In this document: positions 9,591-20,739 of the stretch, piece after piece
Layout of the letters: every line of letters begins with the position of its first letter
Numbering within the stretch: the stretch's first letter is position 1
From: Hydrangea macrophylla
Taxonomy: Eukaryota; Streptophyta; Magnoliopsida; Cornales; Hydrangeaceae
NCBI GenBank assembly: GCA_033977485.1
Contig: CM066988.1
Coordinates: 27,136,501-27,200,500 of the forward strand
Reading direction: 5' to 3'
Length of the DNA stretch: 64,000 nucleotides
Program-made: the position numbers and the translations under genes
The notes under the pieces: model-generated
Database searches by the model: none
What the model saw: the letters and a program-made list of their open reading frames with translations, nothing else
What the model was told of the DNA's origin: nothing

Positions 9591-10228
9591 AACAACGGTC
9601 TCGTGCCAGATGGTTCTGGTGAACTGAATGAGCTGAGAGATTATGGTCAAGATAAAAGAGTCAGTAAGATGAGATGATTACATTGTTCATGCACGGTCTT
9701 ATATAATTGATTTAACTATTCATTAATTGTTTATATGCGACGACTAGAACAATAGACTAACAATGCTGTAAGGTACTAAATATAATAACGGTCAATGTAC
9801 TTTTATATACATTGTTTGTACGTTCATTATACTCACTCGACTTTTGTTACCTGATGACTTGATTTTGCCCTGGATACCCAAAATTTTCAGGAAATGGTTA
9901 TGCAGTGTAATATGATTATGTCAGCTAGAGAAGTTTGTAGAGATGCTTTTATAATTTATTAAAGTTGTAATAAAGGAGATGAATAATGTTTTAATTTGAA
10001 TAAGGTGGCTTGTGCCTTAAGAAATACTTTTATCTGAGACAATATAATATTAATTAAGTTTGTAATGTTGATTTATATTTTCTTCCCTGCTACTTACATA
10101 CTCTGTTTTTCTGGTACATTTTAAGCTAAGTACATGACAAGCAATCCCTCACATGTCATGACCTATGGGTCCAAAATGGAAATGAAAATTTTTCCTTATT
10201 TTGCTATGCTGGGGCATGACAGGATTTT

Positions 10229-10241
10229 TGGTATCAGAGCC
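10229..10241 (+). promoter_or_regulatory. Primer-binding site of element A
   Basis: TGGTATCAGAGCC, complementary to the 3' end of the initiator methionine tRNA, seven bases after the LTR end. It primes minus-strand cDNA synthesis. Confidence 0.92.
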
Positions 10242-10558
10242 TTGGTTCTATTCTTAGGCTTAAGCCTAGACACATGTTGTGATAGCAAAAGGATAGGCAT
10301 AGTCGAGTGTCCTCAGTACTTAGGATCGAACTTAGTTTACTTTTGCTAGGTCATTATCATGGACCCATATCTTGTTCTAGATAATTTTGGAGGACAAGTT
10401 ACTGGCCCTAATGGGAAGAGCCACTCGATTGGGAACTATACCTCACTTTGATATGATACTAGGCCACCATTAGACTAGAGAACCATGTGTCATAGGAGAT
10501 TCATGTTAAAGGAGCCGTGGATTTGAGGCGGGTTCAGTTAGAGGCCCTTTACTAGGCT

Positions 10559-10936
10559 ATGACAGATAGACTAATAGTCGATAAGAGGATCGGGAGGATC
10601 CTTGACCCTGAGATCTACGTACCCCTCGAGATGGATATAGTCCATGCACATCTACCCTTTTTAGCCGCTGTAGTTATACCGCCCCCAGCTATGGCTCCTG
10701 TGGCCGCTCTACCTGTTGAGCCCATCGGTGAGCATGAGGATGAGGATGATTAAATGGATGAAGTGGTCCCCGTACTGATCAAGGGGATCGAGGTTGAGAT
10801 AGACAAGGATGATGAGGTGGAGCCTGAGGTACATATCATCGAGTTATCAGAGCCACCACTAGAGCTACCTGTTGAGCTCAATGTTATTATGGAGGATGCC
10901 CCACCCTCCGTATCCGACGATGATAGCACCTATTGA
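10559..10936 (+). pseudogene. Acidic, proline-rich ORF between primer-binding site and gag of A
   Basis: One frame is open apart from a single in-frame TAA at 10751. The translation is hydrophobic and proline-rich at first (PFLAAVVIPPPAMAPVAAL), then strongly acidic (EHEDEDD, DKDDEVEPE, DDDSTY). I recognise no domain. Element D has an ORF of the same character in the same place (59503-60072), which suggests this is a real element gene rather than chance. It lies about 370 bp before gag. Function unknown. Confidence 0.5.
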
Positions 10937-11303
10937 GCGGTAGTTTGCCCGACTTATAGGCCTAGAGTTTGGCGCCGATGGCCCGTTGCCTTCGCTAGGT
11001 GCTCTTAGGTGTTCTTGTTTGGCCTTGTTGTAAATATTGGACTGGTAGCCCACTTTTGTTTTTGACGCATATATAGGTAGCACCAAAATACATATAGGGC
11101 AATAACTCACATTTTGTATTAGACTGGTAGTCCAAAAATCTCACTTTTGACTAGATAGAAGCATTAACTTGACATACTTGATGTAACTGCTTATAGATAT
11201 ATTTATAAAGAAATATTTCTTAGAATCTTGTTTTGATAACTGTACTTCTTATTATAATTGTTTAAAATTGTTAACATTTGTACTATCAGGACTTCAGATA
11301 TAG

Positions 11304-12195
11304 TATGGCAAGAAAGAGTCCAAAAAATCACAGTTTGATCGAGGGAACACCCCTAGCTACCGATCCAACCAGCATGTTTGAGGCATTTGTCCTGCGAATT
11401 GAACGGATAGGAAACATGACTGCCCAGAATAACAGGAGATAAATGATTGGAAAGGTTTCGTGCCTTGCAACTAGAGCAATTCGCTGGCATTGCCGAACCA
11501 TAGATTGGTAACATTCCAGTTGACATATGCTGCTGCGGAATGGTGGGAGGCAGTGAAATCCACCATGCGAGAAGACGTTGTACATGCAATGACATGGACT
11601 ACATTTAGGAGAAAATTCTTGGAGAAGTATTTTCCATCAACCGAGAGGGACAAACGTGAAAGGGAATTTATGGACCTAGTCCAAGGAAACAAGTCTGTGC
11701 AAGAGTACATGACTCAGTTTAAGAGGCTATCTAGATTTGCTCCACATATGGTGGATACGGAGGAAAACAAAATAGGGAAATATAATTAAGGGTTGGCACT
11801 ACCGATTCGTCGTATGACTCTTGGGCACTTAGACAAGACATTCGAATTGCTGGTAGAACTGACCACTGAACTAGAAGATGACATGCGATCAAACCACAAG
11901 CAGTTTGACTTTCGCCCACCGCAGAAGAGTAATTTTGGGAACAAACAGCCATATCACAATCAGGGTTAGAAGAGGACTTTCAATGGAAAATGGAAACCTC
12001 AGCCAGCCCCTTATCAGGCTCAGTCACAATCAGGTGTATGAGGGAGTACTAGTAGTTATTTCAATTGTGGTTTCCCCGGTCACCTATCTCGGGATTGAAA
12101 AGCACCAAGGTGTGATAATTGTTAGTATATAGTATGCTATAACTGTGACAAGACTGGTCACGTCATCAAGTATTGTCATGCCCCCAAAGGATGAA
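11304..12195 (+). pseudogene. gag of chromovirus A (broken)
   Basis: A likely start ATG at 11304 opens MARKSPKNHSLIEG. The Retrotrans_gag core follows at about 11500-11760 (FQLTYAAAEWWEAVKS, then FLEKYFPSTERDKREREF and VQEYMTQFKRLSRFAP). Two zinc knuckles end the protein: YFNCGFPGHLSRD near 12060 and CYNCDKTGHVIKYC near 12135. The protein would coat the element RNA in the particle. Stops at about 11440, 11787, 11967 and elsewhere, and at least one frameshift, abolish function. Confidence 0.88.
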
Positions 12196-12299
12196 GCTAT
12201 GGTCAATAGGGATAGGCCCGACTAAATGCTATCATTCCCAATGCCATAGGTTATGAGAAAGGTAATTATGAAGAAGTTGGGTATTAGGGAACCCAATAT

Positions 12300-12680
12300 G
12301 AAGAGAAACGCCCAGAGCAGCAAGTCATGGAGGTACTTTAACACTTTGTAATCATCGGGTAAAAGTCTTATTTGACACAGGAGCCACACACTCTTTATTG
12401 TTGCCAAAATTCTTTCGATTGCGAATATAGTACCTCAGAAGTTAGACATAGCTTTGAATGTCCTCTCACCATTAGGAGCTACTATCACACTAAAACATGT
12501 ATGCAAGGGTTACCCTGTACACCTAGAGAATTAGAATCTTCCAGCTAATTTGATTGTCTTAACAATGAAGGAATTTGATGTGATATTAGGAATCGACTGG
12601 CTCACTAAGTATCGTGCTAAGTTGGAATGTGTTAAGAAGAGTATTACTTTTTCAGCACCTGAAGGTTAACTTTTGAATTC
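12300..12680 (+). pseudogene. Aspartic protease region of chromovirus A
   Basis: LFDTGATHSLL (about 12367-12400) contains the catalytic DTG triad of a retroviral-type protease, here still intact. The end of the domain, EFDVILGIDWLTKYRAKLEC (about 12570-12630), leads into reverse transcriptase. Between them the frame is interrupted several times. Confidence 0.85.
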
Positions 12681-12692
12681 CAGTGTAACCCT

Positions 12693-13640
12693 ATGAGTGA
12701 TACATTCCTAATGAATTATCTAGCTAACATCAAGACTTTCAGTACAGAAGTGGCTATCTTATCGATACCCATAATCAGAGACTTTGGAGATATTTTTCAG
12801 GATATCTCTGGGCTACCACCTAAGAGAGAGATTGATTTCTGCATTGATAGTGCCAGCACTATCCCTATATCCAAAGCACCTTACAGAATGGCCACTACTG
12901 AAATGCTAGAGCAAAAGAAACAAGTTCAAGAACTTGAGGATCTAGGATTTCTGTGCCCAAGTACATCGCCTTGGGGAGCACTAGTGTTATTCATAAGGAA
13001 GAAGGACAGATCACTTCGGTTGTGCATTGACTATATAGAATTAAATAAAGTCACCATCAAGAACAAGTATCCTTTGCCCTGAATAGATGATCTATTTGAT
13101 CAATTGCAAGGAGCCACGATCTTTTTCAAGATAGATCTACGGTTAGGATACCATCAGTTACTCGTACGACCCGAGGATGTATCAAAGACAGCTTTCAGAA
13201 TAAGGTACGATCACTATAAGTCCTTGGTAATGTCGTTTGGATTAACTAATGCCCCAACAGTGTTCATGGATCTGATGAATAGAGTGTTCAGGCCTTACTT
13301 GGATCAATTCATCATAGTTTTCATTGATGATATCTTGATCTATTCAAAGTCTAAGGAAGAATATGAGCAACACTTGCAAGTCGCAATGCAGAAACTTTAG
13401 AGTCATCACTTATATGCGAAGTTCAGTAAGTGTGAGTTTTGGCTTCAAGAGGTAAAATTCCTAGCACATGTGGTTTCACAACAACGAATTGATGTAGATT
13501 CATCAAAGACTGATGCTATTTTAAATTGAACTCAACCAACCAATCCTACAGAAGTCAGAATTTTCCTTGGACTCACGGATTACTATTAGAGATTTGTAGA
13601 AGGATTTTAAAAAATAGCAGCCCCTCTGACTAGTTTGACT
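12693..13640 (+). pseudogene. Reverse transcriptase of chromovirus A
   Basis: Linker and palm-finger motifs occur in order: [82 protein letters not shown] and the active site [10 protein letters not shown] (about 13321-13350). A stop at 13080 and others at 13398, 13527 and 13587 break the frame. The thumb continues as [18 protein letters not shown]. The family is Ty3/gypsy, chromovirus group, most like the Tekay/Del lineage by motif pattern (lineage inferred). Confidence 0.92.
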
Positions 13641-13775
13641 AAGAAAGATGTGAAGTTCCAATGGAATGATAAGCCTAAGCAGACTTTTCAGGAATTGGAA
13701 GAAAGACTTACCACGACACCAGTACTAGCAATACCAAGAGATGGCGAGAAGTTTTCTATTTTTAGTGAAGCATCA
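13641..13775 (+). pseudogene. RNase H of chromovirus A, N-terminal part (split)
   Basis: The sequence reads FQELEERLTTTPVLAIPRDG then FSIFSEAS and stops being gypsy-like at 13776, where the solo LTR H begins. The domain resumes at 28037 with [10 protein letters not shown]. The conserved D of FSDAS is E here. Confidence 0.9.
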
Positions 13776-14558
13776 TGTAGACACCCAATTTTGACCACAC
13801 TGATAGGATTTAGGGTGGACAATGTCTTAGAGGATTTGATGATGAAAAGTACCCCGTGAAAGATACTGGATTCCACACAATCGAAAGATCGAATTTCGAA
13901 AAGTGCCTTCAAGCTTAGCAAAGCCCTTTTCCATGTATAAATCCCATTTTGTCAAAATCGTCTCTCAAAATTCATATTCACTCAAGAATATATGAACATA
14001 AAGTGTTCTAAACATAGTATTCTAGGTATCCAAAGATTCATTTTTAAAGAAAAGTCATAAATTGATGCACATTTAAAAGTAATTTTGAAAAAGACGTCGT
14101 TTGATTTCAAAAAGACGACGAAAGTTCCGTAGGACTTTCGGGCTTCAATTGGACTTCAATTTTCATTTCAAAACCTCCTAGAATATTTTTATACTGAAAT
14201 TCAACTCAACAACTTTCCAACGGAACATAAACGGATGATTTCAGACACAAAAAGCATTTTTATGAAAATCTGGAAAAGCAATGCACGTAATATTCGAAAC
14301 AGGACATAAGGGCAACTAGAGGATGAAGAAAATAGGTAGCAGGTCCCACTTATGGGGTGGCGGGTCCCACCTAAGCTGCCACCTATATAGTTCCCCCTCC
14401 ATGGAGATTTTTTAGTTCCAAACTCTTCTAGAAGCCTCCTACTGCGAGGAAATTGCTTGGAAATTACGTTTAGGCATCGAAATGGCCATTTTAACCCTTT
14501 TTTGACCTCTAAATCTCTGTTTTAACCCAGAAACTTAAGAGTTAAGTTTTCAAAACTG

Positions 14559-14566
14559 TATATATA
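14559..14566 (+). promoter_or_regulatory. Probable TATA box of LTR H
   Basis: TATATATA preceded by AAACTG and followed about 60 bp later by purine-rich repeats (GAGAAGTACATACAAGTG). Position within the 3.4-kb LTR is compatible with a U3/R boundary. Confidence 0.45.
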
Positions 14567-15654
14567 GATCCATATGAGATCATCTTTGATATACAAAAAG
14601 AGTATAGAGAAGGAAGTACACATAAGAGAGAAGTACATACAAGTGAATATACTTGCAAGCTATAAGAAGATACTTAGAATTCAAAAGAGATTTCTAGAAA
14701 GACGAAGTGAATTATGATTAAAATTTCTTAAACTGATATCAAGATAATTAGATTAGGGATTTGGACGTCAATAGCCTCCCTAAACTTCCATTGATGAGTG
14801 CTTGATCAACTTGAAGAACACTTGAAGAAGAAGATCCTTCAAATCAACTTTGACTGCATAATTGAGAATCCTCCAAGAGGTAGACATCATAATTCATCTC
14901 TAATTCCTAATTTTATATATAGATATATAAGACTTGGATCTAGTTTAGCTTTGTTTATTTGCTAGAACACTCATCTTCTTCCTCTCTTGTTCTTCACATA
15001 CTCACATGGCTAGATTCAAGTCTCTTTTGATTTTATTGATAATTCTTAATTAGAGATTGATTTTTCACTTTTGACTTTCAATTTTGATTTTATTATTCTA
15101 TTTTAGTTTACATCCATGCATACATGATTATATATATGTATCTATTTTGAATTCTATGATGGTTTGGAAGTATGATCTATGAGAAGGATGATTCCTATGT
15201 TCATACCTATCTCTTGATTATTCCTAACCTAGAATTCTTATTGAATTTCATCTCCAATTGTATATTTGTAAGTCCCTTTGATCCATGATCTAAAGTTTTT
15301 CCTGGACCTTGAGGGCTAAATTGATTGGGAATCATGATAATTAAGTTGATCTATGAGTTTGATCTCTCTAATAAGCTTCAACCATCACCTAAGATGTTTT
15401 TCTCATACTTTAAAATAAACTAGATAAAATTCAGCAAAACATATTGGTTTTGTCCATAAGATTTGGTCAACAAAAACCCATAGTTTGATGGATTTCAAGT
15501 TTTTTGGGTAAACTTTGATGAATTATCTTTCATCCGATCCGTTTTGAGAACTTTTAGGATCTATATGCTATTTTTAGAAATTATTGAGAAATCAGTTGAC
15601 AGATTTGAACATAGTCTCTTTATGCTTGAATGTCAGAAAATCTATATTAGTTAT

Positions 15655-16264
15655 TGATATGTCCAAGATTATCCAGTCATGAAGTCAGTCTACCACGTCC
15701 CTGGGAGGTGCTGGTTACTTCAATAACGGCGCCAATAGCCTAGCAATCCCGAGGTGTTCGTCAAGACCGCCCAGTTCGTGCCAACAGGCCAGGCACGAAA
15801 GGCCGCGACATCCCGTGGACCTGGCCTAACTAGCAGTTTCCTAAACCAGCTGCAAGACTACAAAAGGGAATGGGACAGTTTCCTAAACTGCTTAGGAAAC
15901 TCTCCCCAAATCATGCAAATCAATTGTAATCAGATTAGGCTTCCTAATCTGACTAGCTTACCATGTATGGGTGGACTCTTGCACCAATAAAAGAGCCCAC
16001 CTATCCTGTCTATAGGGATCCAAAGAACTCTCTAGCTAACAAGCATAGAACACAGAATTCACCATTGTACGCATATACCCAGCCGGTATTACTGGTAGTA
16101 CCACCCTTCTTTGTTGGCTCACCAGGCCCGCCAGTGATCTGCTAGTGAACGCGCACAGACGCACCGTGGACGTAGGTCACCTTGTTAACGAGGCCGACCC
16201 ATATATAACTTGCTTGTGTCTTTTTCTCTCTTTAAATCCTTCTTTCCAATTTTCGGCATCATCA
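15655..16264 (+). repeat. 5' LTR of T
   Basis: TGATATGTCC...GGCATCATCA, 610 bp. The TATA element that reads CTATAAAAG in the 3' LTR is CAATAAAAG here (15984-15992), so this promoter is probably weakened. Two hairpins lie upstream: AGTTTCCTAA/TTAGGAAACT (15877-15901) and TCAGATTAGG/CCTAATCTGA (15930-15952). Confidence 0.95.
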
Positions 16265-16265
16265 G

Positions 16266-16283
16266 TTTGGCCCCGTCTGTGGG
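16266..16283 (+). promoter_or_regulatory. Primer-binding site of T
   Basis: TTTGGCCCCGTCTGTGGG directly follows the LTR end. It resembles the TGGCGCCGTCTGTGGG site common in Tat elements with one change, and is unlike the Met-tRNA site of the other elements in the window. Confidence 0.75.
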
Positions 16284-16325
16284 AAACGACTGTTTTCTCT
16301 CAAAAACAAATACTGATTGATCAAC

Positions 16326-17906
16326 ATGCTGCCTAGAAGGAGTAAGAAGGCCATTACCCAGCCCGGTCAGGAGGATTCACAACCTGGGCGACCGGATGAC
16401 TCCATGACCATAGAACAGGTAACGGCAGCGCTGGCGCAACTCTTGGAGGGCCAGCGGCGAACGCAGGAACAAATTGAGGCACTTTTGGCCTGGCAGGAAA
16501 AGCGTCCTGCATCAGAAGATCAGCCCGAGAAAAAATTGCCCTAGTTCGGGAGCCCGCTTGAGTACGAAGGCAAGCCCGTTCTGCCCCAGTGTCCCCACTG
16601 GACTGGGAACACCTCAGTGACGGCGAGCGCAGCCAGGCAACCAGGCACTCGTGGAGGCGAGCTCGGCCCAATCCTCGCCGGGTGGAGGATGCCAGAACTA
16701 TCATCATTCGGCGGTGCGCGGCCAGAGGGGAGGAGCCAGGATGGAAAGCCCGGGAATCAGCCAAAGACCCTCTGACCCGGAGCCAAGGGGATCTTAGGCA
16801 CACGATTACTCAGACCTGGAGCCGGGCTCTATCCCCAAGGTCGACGCACTTTGAGGAAGAGGCCTCATCATCCGATCCGACCTACTGCTCGAATATATAG
16901 AAGGAAACCGAGTGGGATGACGTTAAGGCCCAGTTCGAGAAACTACAATAGCAGATTGAGAGGTTGAGCTGCAAGTCTAGCCACGACCTCACCAACATGG
17001 AGACGGAATCACCCTACACCGCTCGGGTGATGCAGTTCCCTATCCCGCGAAAGTTCAAACCCCCTTGCCTCAGCTCCTACGACGGTATAGGGAGCCCGGT
17101 GGACCACGTCCGTACTTACAAGGCTCAGATGACACTGGTCACCACGATGGATGAGCTACTGTGCCTAGCCTTTCACAGTACCCTCAAAGGGCCAACAGTG
17201 CAGTGGTTCCATGCTTTAAAGCCCCGGACGGTCGATGACTTCAAAGCCCTCAGCAAGCTGTTTATCAACCAGTTTTTCGGGATGCTCGATTGGTCACAAC
17301 CTGACACTTAGCTGCTGACCGTCAACCAGTGCAAGGGGGAGTCCCTAAGGGAGTATGTGGACCGTTTCAACCAGCAAAAGCTTCAGATCCGCAATCTCAA
17401 TGAAATAGCCGTAATTATGGCCTTCTGTTCTGGAGTTCAACACAGTAAAGTTGCCACATCGTTTCATCGTGACCGACCAGTAACCCTGGTGGAGCTCTCA
17501 GAGAGGGTCGGTAAGTACATAGACACCGAGGAGTTCCTAAAGGCGAAGCGCGCCGTCCAGGTGGGGAGACGAATCCCCGAAGGCTAAGCGCAAGCATGAA
17601 GGATTTGAGAAGGGCCCGGGAAAGAAGCCGAAGCAGGATCAAAAGGATGTCCGGGGTTAGCTCCCAATTGCTTTTACACCCCTTTCCCGGCCCATACAAG
17701 AAGTCATGGCCTCCGCCGAGGCACAAAGGTTGCTTCAGCAGCCAGCAAAGCTCAAAGCCCCGCCCGGGAAGAGGAATCGGGACAAGTTTTACCGCTTCCA
17801 TAGAGACCACGACCACAACACAGAGGACTGCTTCAAGTTAAAGATAGCAATTGAAAAATTTATCGAGCAAGGTCATCTTACAGAGTACGTCGCAACAGAT
17901 GGATGA
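16326..17906 (+). pseudogene. gag of Tat element T (broken)
   Basis: An ATG at 16326 opens MLPRRSKKAITQPGQED. A stop at 16542, further stops and frame changes follow. The retrotransposon gag core lies at about 17030-17560: YTARVMQFPIPRKFKPPCL, LAFHSTLKGPTVQWFHALKP and VDDFKALSKLFINQFFG, then FNQQKLQIRNLNEIAV. The C-terminal knuckle-like motif FHRDHDHNTEDCFKLK (about 17795-17845) is the form usual in this lineage. The product would form the particle. Not translatable as it stands. Confidence 0.88.
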
Positions 17907-17957
17907 CCTGCGCAAGGACCCCGAGCTCCCTGTCAAATACAGCTTAGTCAAATTAAT

Positions 17958-18841
17958 GTGATCTCCAGAGGAACGTCAGGCGATGAGGATTCACAGTCGG
18001 CATGGAAGAGGTATGCTCGGGCATCCCGGGAGGATGTCTGGCAGATCCAATCCACCGACTCCCCGCCAATTGATGTTCTTACATTCACCTCCGACGATTT
18101 GCAGGGCGTCCACTACTCCTATGATGACCCACTAGTTGTGACACTTTCTATAGCCAACTACATGGTCAAGAGGGTGTTGGTAGACACGGGCAGCTCATCC
18201 GACATCATGTTCACATCGGCATTTGATCAGCTCGGGATATCCAGGGATCGGCTCTGGCCGGTTGCTATCCCTGTGGTAGGATTTAATGGTTCCAGCACAC
18301 AACTGCTCGGAACAATCGAGCTCCCAGTTCTCATGGGGACCTACCCTCAGCAGGCTTTTGCGCTGACAAATTTTGTGATCTTGGAAGCCTCGTCGGCCTA
18401 TAATGTCATTCTTGGGAGGCCGACCCTCAATAAGGCCAGGGCGGTTGTCTCCACTTACAGCTTAACGGTGAAGTTCCCAACTCCTCAGGGACCCAAAAGC
18501 GTACGTGGAGATCAGACTACCGCCCAGAGTTGCTATGTCAGCTCGTTGCACCTGGGGGCTATCACTGAAACGTTAAACGTCCAAGAGATGGACCCCCGGG
18601 ACCAGAGTGACATGATAGGTCCAGTGGAAGAATTAGAAAGAGTGATGTTGAATCCCGAGTACCCAGACCGCACGGTCAGCATTGGTACCCTACTGGAGCC
18701 CGGCCTGAAGGAGAAACTGACTCAGTTCCTACGGCAAAATCAGGACGTTTTCGCTTGGAGTCATGAGGATATGCTCGGGATTGACCCCCGGATAATGTCC
18801 CATCGTCTTAATGTCAGCCCAGATTGTTGGCCGGTGAAGTA
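17958..18841 (+). pseudogene. Protease and linker of Tat element T
   Basis: This is one of the longest open stretches of the element. VLVDTGSSSDIMF (about 18175-18215) carries the intact DTG catalytic triad. YNVILGRPTLNKARAVVST follows, then the spacer to reverse transcriptase (NQDVFAWSHEDMLGIDP, about 18738-18790). The stop at 18840 corresponds to a Gln codon in relatives (VKQRRR), so it is a C-to-T nonsense change. Confidence 0.88.
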
Positions 18842-18854
18842 GAGAAGAAGGGGC

Positions 18855-19750
18855 ATGGCCCCCGGGAGGCAGACAGCGGTATCCGAAGAGGTGGAAAAGC
18901 TCCTGAAGGCAAAGTCCATCCGAGAGGTCCACTATCTCGACTGGTTAGCTAATGTCGTCCTGGTCAAGAAAAGCAACGGGAAGTGGAGGATGTGTGTGGA
19001 CTTCACCGACCTCAACAAGGCCTGCCCCAATGATTGCTATCCGTTACCCAGGATAGACCTCCTTGTGGATTCCATGGTCGGTCACTCACTCCTCTCGTTC
19101 ATGGATACCTACTCGGGATACAACCAGATCAGCATGTACCTCGGGGATGAAGAGAAGAAAGCATTCATCACTAACCAGGGTACGTATTGTTATAAGGTTA
19201 TACCATTCGGCCTCAAGAATACCGGGGCCAACTACCAATGCCTGGTCAACTACATGTTCAAGGACCTGATCGGGAAGTCTATGGAAGTGTACGTGGATGA
19301 TCTGTTGGTCAAGAGCCGGGACGAGTCCGACCACCTTGAGCATCTGGTCGGGGCTTAAGCAATTTGAGAAAATTCGGGATGAGGTTTAACCCGGCCAAAT
19401 GCACCTTCGGCGTCTCGTTCGGGAAATTTCTGGGCCATCTAGTCAGCAGACGGGGGATTGAGGCAAACCCCGAAAAGATACAAGCCATCATCAACATACG
19501 GTCGCCCAAATCGACGAAGGAGGTTCATAGCTTAGCCGGGCGGGTGGCTGCATTGAACAGATTTATCTCCCGAGCTACCGACCAGTGCCTGCCATTCTTT
19601 AAAATCCTCTGCAAGGCATTTCAGTGGTCAGATGAATGTGAAGAGGCGTTCCAGGAACTCAAGAAGTACTTGGCGTCCCCTCCTCTACTCTCAACCCGTG
19701 TCGGGGGAAGAATTGTTCTTATACTTGGCAGTGTCACCCTCAGCGGTTAG
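18855..19750 (+). pseudogene. Reverse transcriptase of Tat element T
   Basis: Motifs appear in order: VVLVKKSNGKWRMCVDFTDL, LNKACPNDCYPLPRID, LSFMDTYSGYNQISM, FGLKNTGANYQCLVN and the active site VYVDDLLVKS (about 19288-19317). The frame shifts at about 19358, and the thumb continues as FNPAKCTFGVSFGKFLGHLV and the connection to RNase H as FQWSDECEEAFQELK. Close to full length but broken. Confidence 0.92.
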
Positions 19751-20085
19751 CTCAGCACTCATTCGGGAAAAGCATGGGATACAGTTCCCAGTGTACTATA
19801 CCAGTAGGGCGCTCCAAGGGGCAGAGAGCAGATACTCCCGTATCAAAAAATTGGCTTTCGCCCTCATCACCTCGGCCTGAAGGCTCCGTCCGTACTTTCA
19901 GGCCCATGTCATTATGGTCCTCACAGACCAACCTCTCCGCAGGATCCTATGCCGGCCCGATACGTCCGGGAGGCTTGTCAAGTGGGCCTTGGAGTTGGAA
20001 TAATTTGAAGTGGTCTACCGACCCCGGACGGCCATCAAGGGACAAGCCGTACAGACTTTTTGGTTGAGTTTACGTATCCAGAAGA
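19700..20085 (+). pseudogene. Ty3-type RNase H of Tat element T
   Basis: ELFLYLAVSPSAVSSALIRE (about 19709-19770), FPVYYTSRALQGAESRYSRI, then FQAHVIMVLTDQPLRRIL and VVYRPRTAIKGQA. The domain is spread over at least two frames, with a frameshift near 20055 just before the next ORF. Confidence 0.85.
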
Positions 20086-20139
20086 CCAAGTTGAAGAGTT
20101 TGAGCCGCCGGCCCTACCGCCCGTGTTACAGGCTGACAT

Positions 20140-20520
20140 TCCTACCTGGGTACTGCACGTGGACGGTTCATCGAATCAGCAAAGTAGTGGGGCAGGAATC
20201 ATCCTAACTACCCCCGACGGCATCCAGCTCGAGTACACGCTAAGGTTTGGGTTCCGTGCCTCCAACAACGAGACTGAATACGAAGCCCTATTGGTCGGAT
20301 TGCAATTGGCCACTTCTGCAAGTGCACAACAGGTTCAGGGATACAGTGATTCCCAGCTCGTGGTCAATCAGGTCAACCAAGAGTACGAAGCGCGGGAAGA
20401 CAACATGGTAGCCTACTTGGCCCTTGTCCAAGCGGTTTCCAAGAAGCTCCGGGGATTTTCCATCACGCAGATACCCAGAGAGGAAAACACTAGGGCCGAC
20501 CGGTTGGCCCACTTTACCTC
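20140..20520 (+). pseudogene. Second, archaeal-type RNase H (aRNH) of T
   Basis: Within the open frame 20060-20845. HVDGSS, NNETEYEALLVGL, YSDSQLVVNQV and NTRADRLA contain all four catalytic positions (D, E, D, D) of a cellular-type RNase H. A second RNase H between the Ty3 RNase H and integrase is a hallmark of Tat elements; it is thought to have been acquired secondarily. This domain itself is undamaged although the surrounding polyprotein is broken. Confidence 0.9.
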
Positions 20521-20739
20521 ATCTTCTGAGTCAGACTTGCCCGGGATAAGGATAGAATATCTACCCAAGCCAAGTGTGATGAACTCACAAGGCATGGAAG
20601 TAGATTCGGTCACCCTGGGACGCAGCTGGATGGATCCAATCGTGGCATTCTTGACAATAGGTGCGCTACTAGACGAGAAAGAAGAGGCCCGCCGGGTCAA
20701 GTACCGGGCGGCCCGATACCATCTTGTTGACGGCATCCT

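Larger units (their letters stand above)
7485..10221 (+). mobile_element. 5' LTR of chromovirus A
   Basis: It begins TGTAGCAACCTG and ends GGGGCATGACA, directly followed by a Met-type primer-binding site. The first 230 bases closely match the presumed 3' LTR starting at 38740 (for example GAGCATTTATTAATACAATG and CCCCCTAATAGATTTAATTT). Further in, the two diverge strongly. It contains two minisatellite-like arrays. No full-length ORF is present. Confidence 0.72.

Noticed and set aside
17415..17816. 133-residue minus ORF opposite T gag
   Set aside because: It is antisense to the gag region with clear Gag motifs and has no recognisable content of its own.
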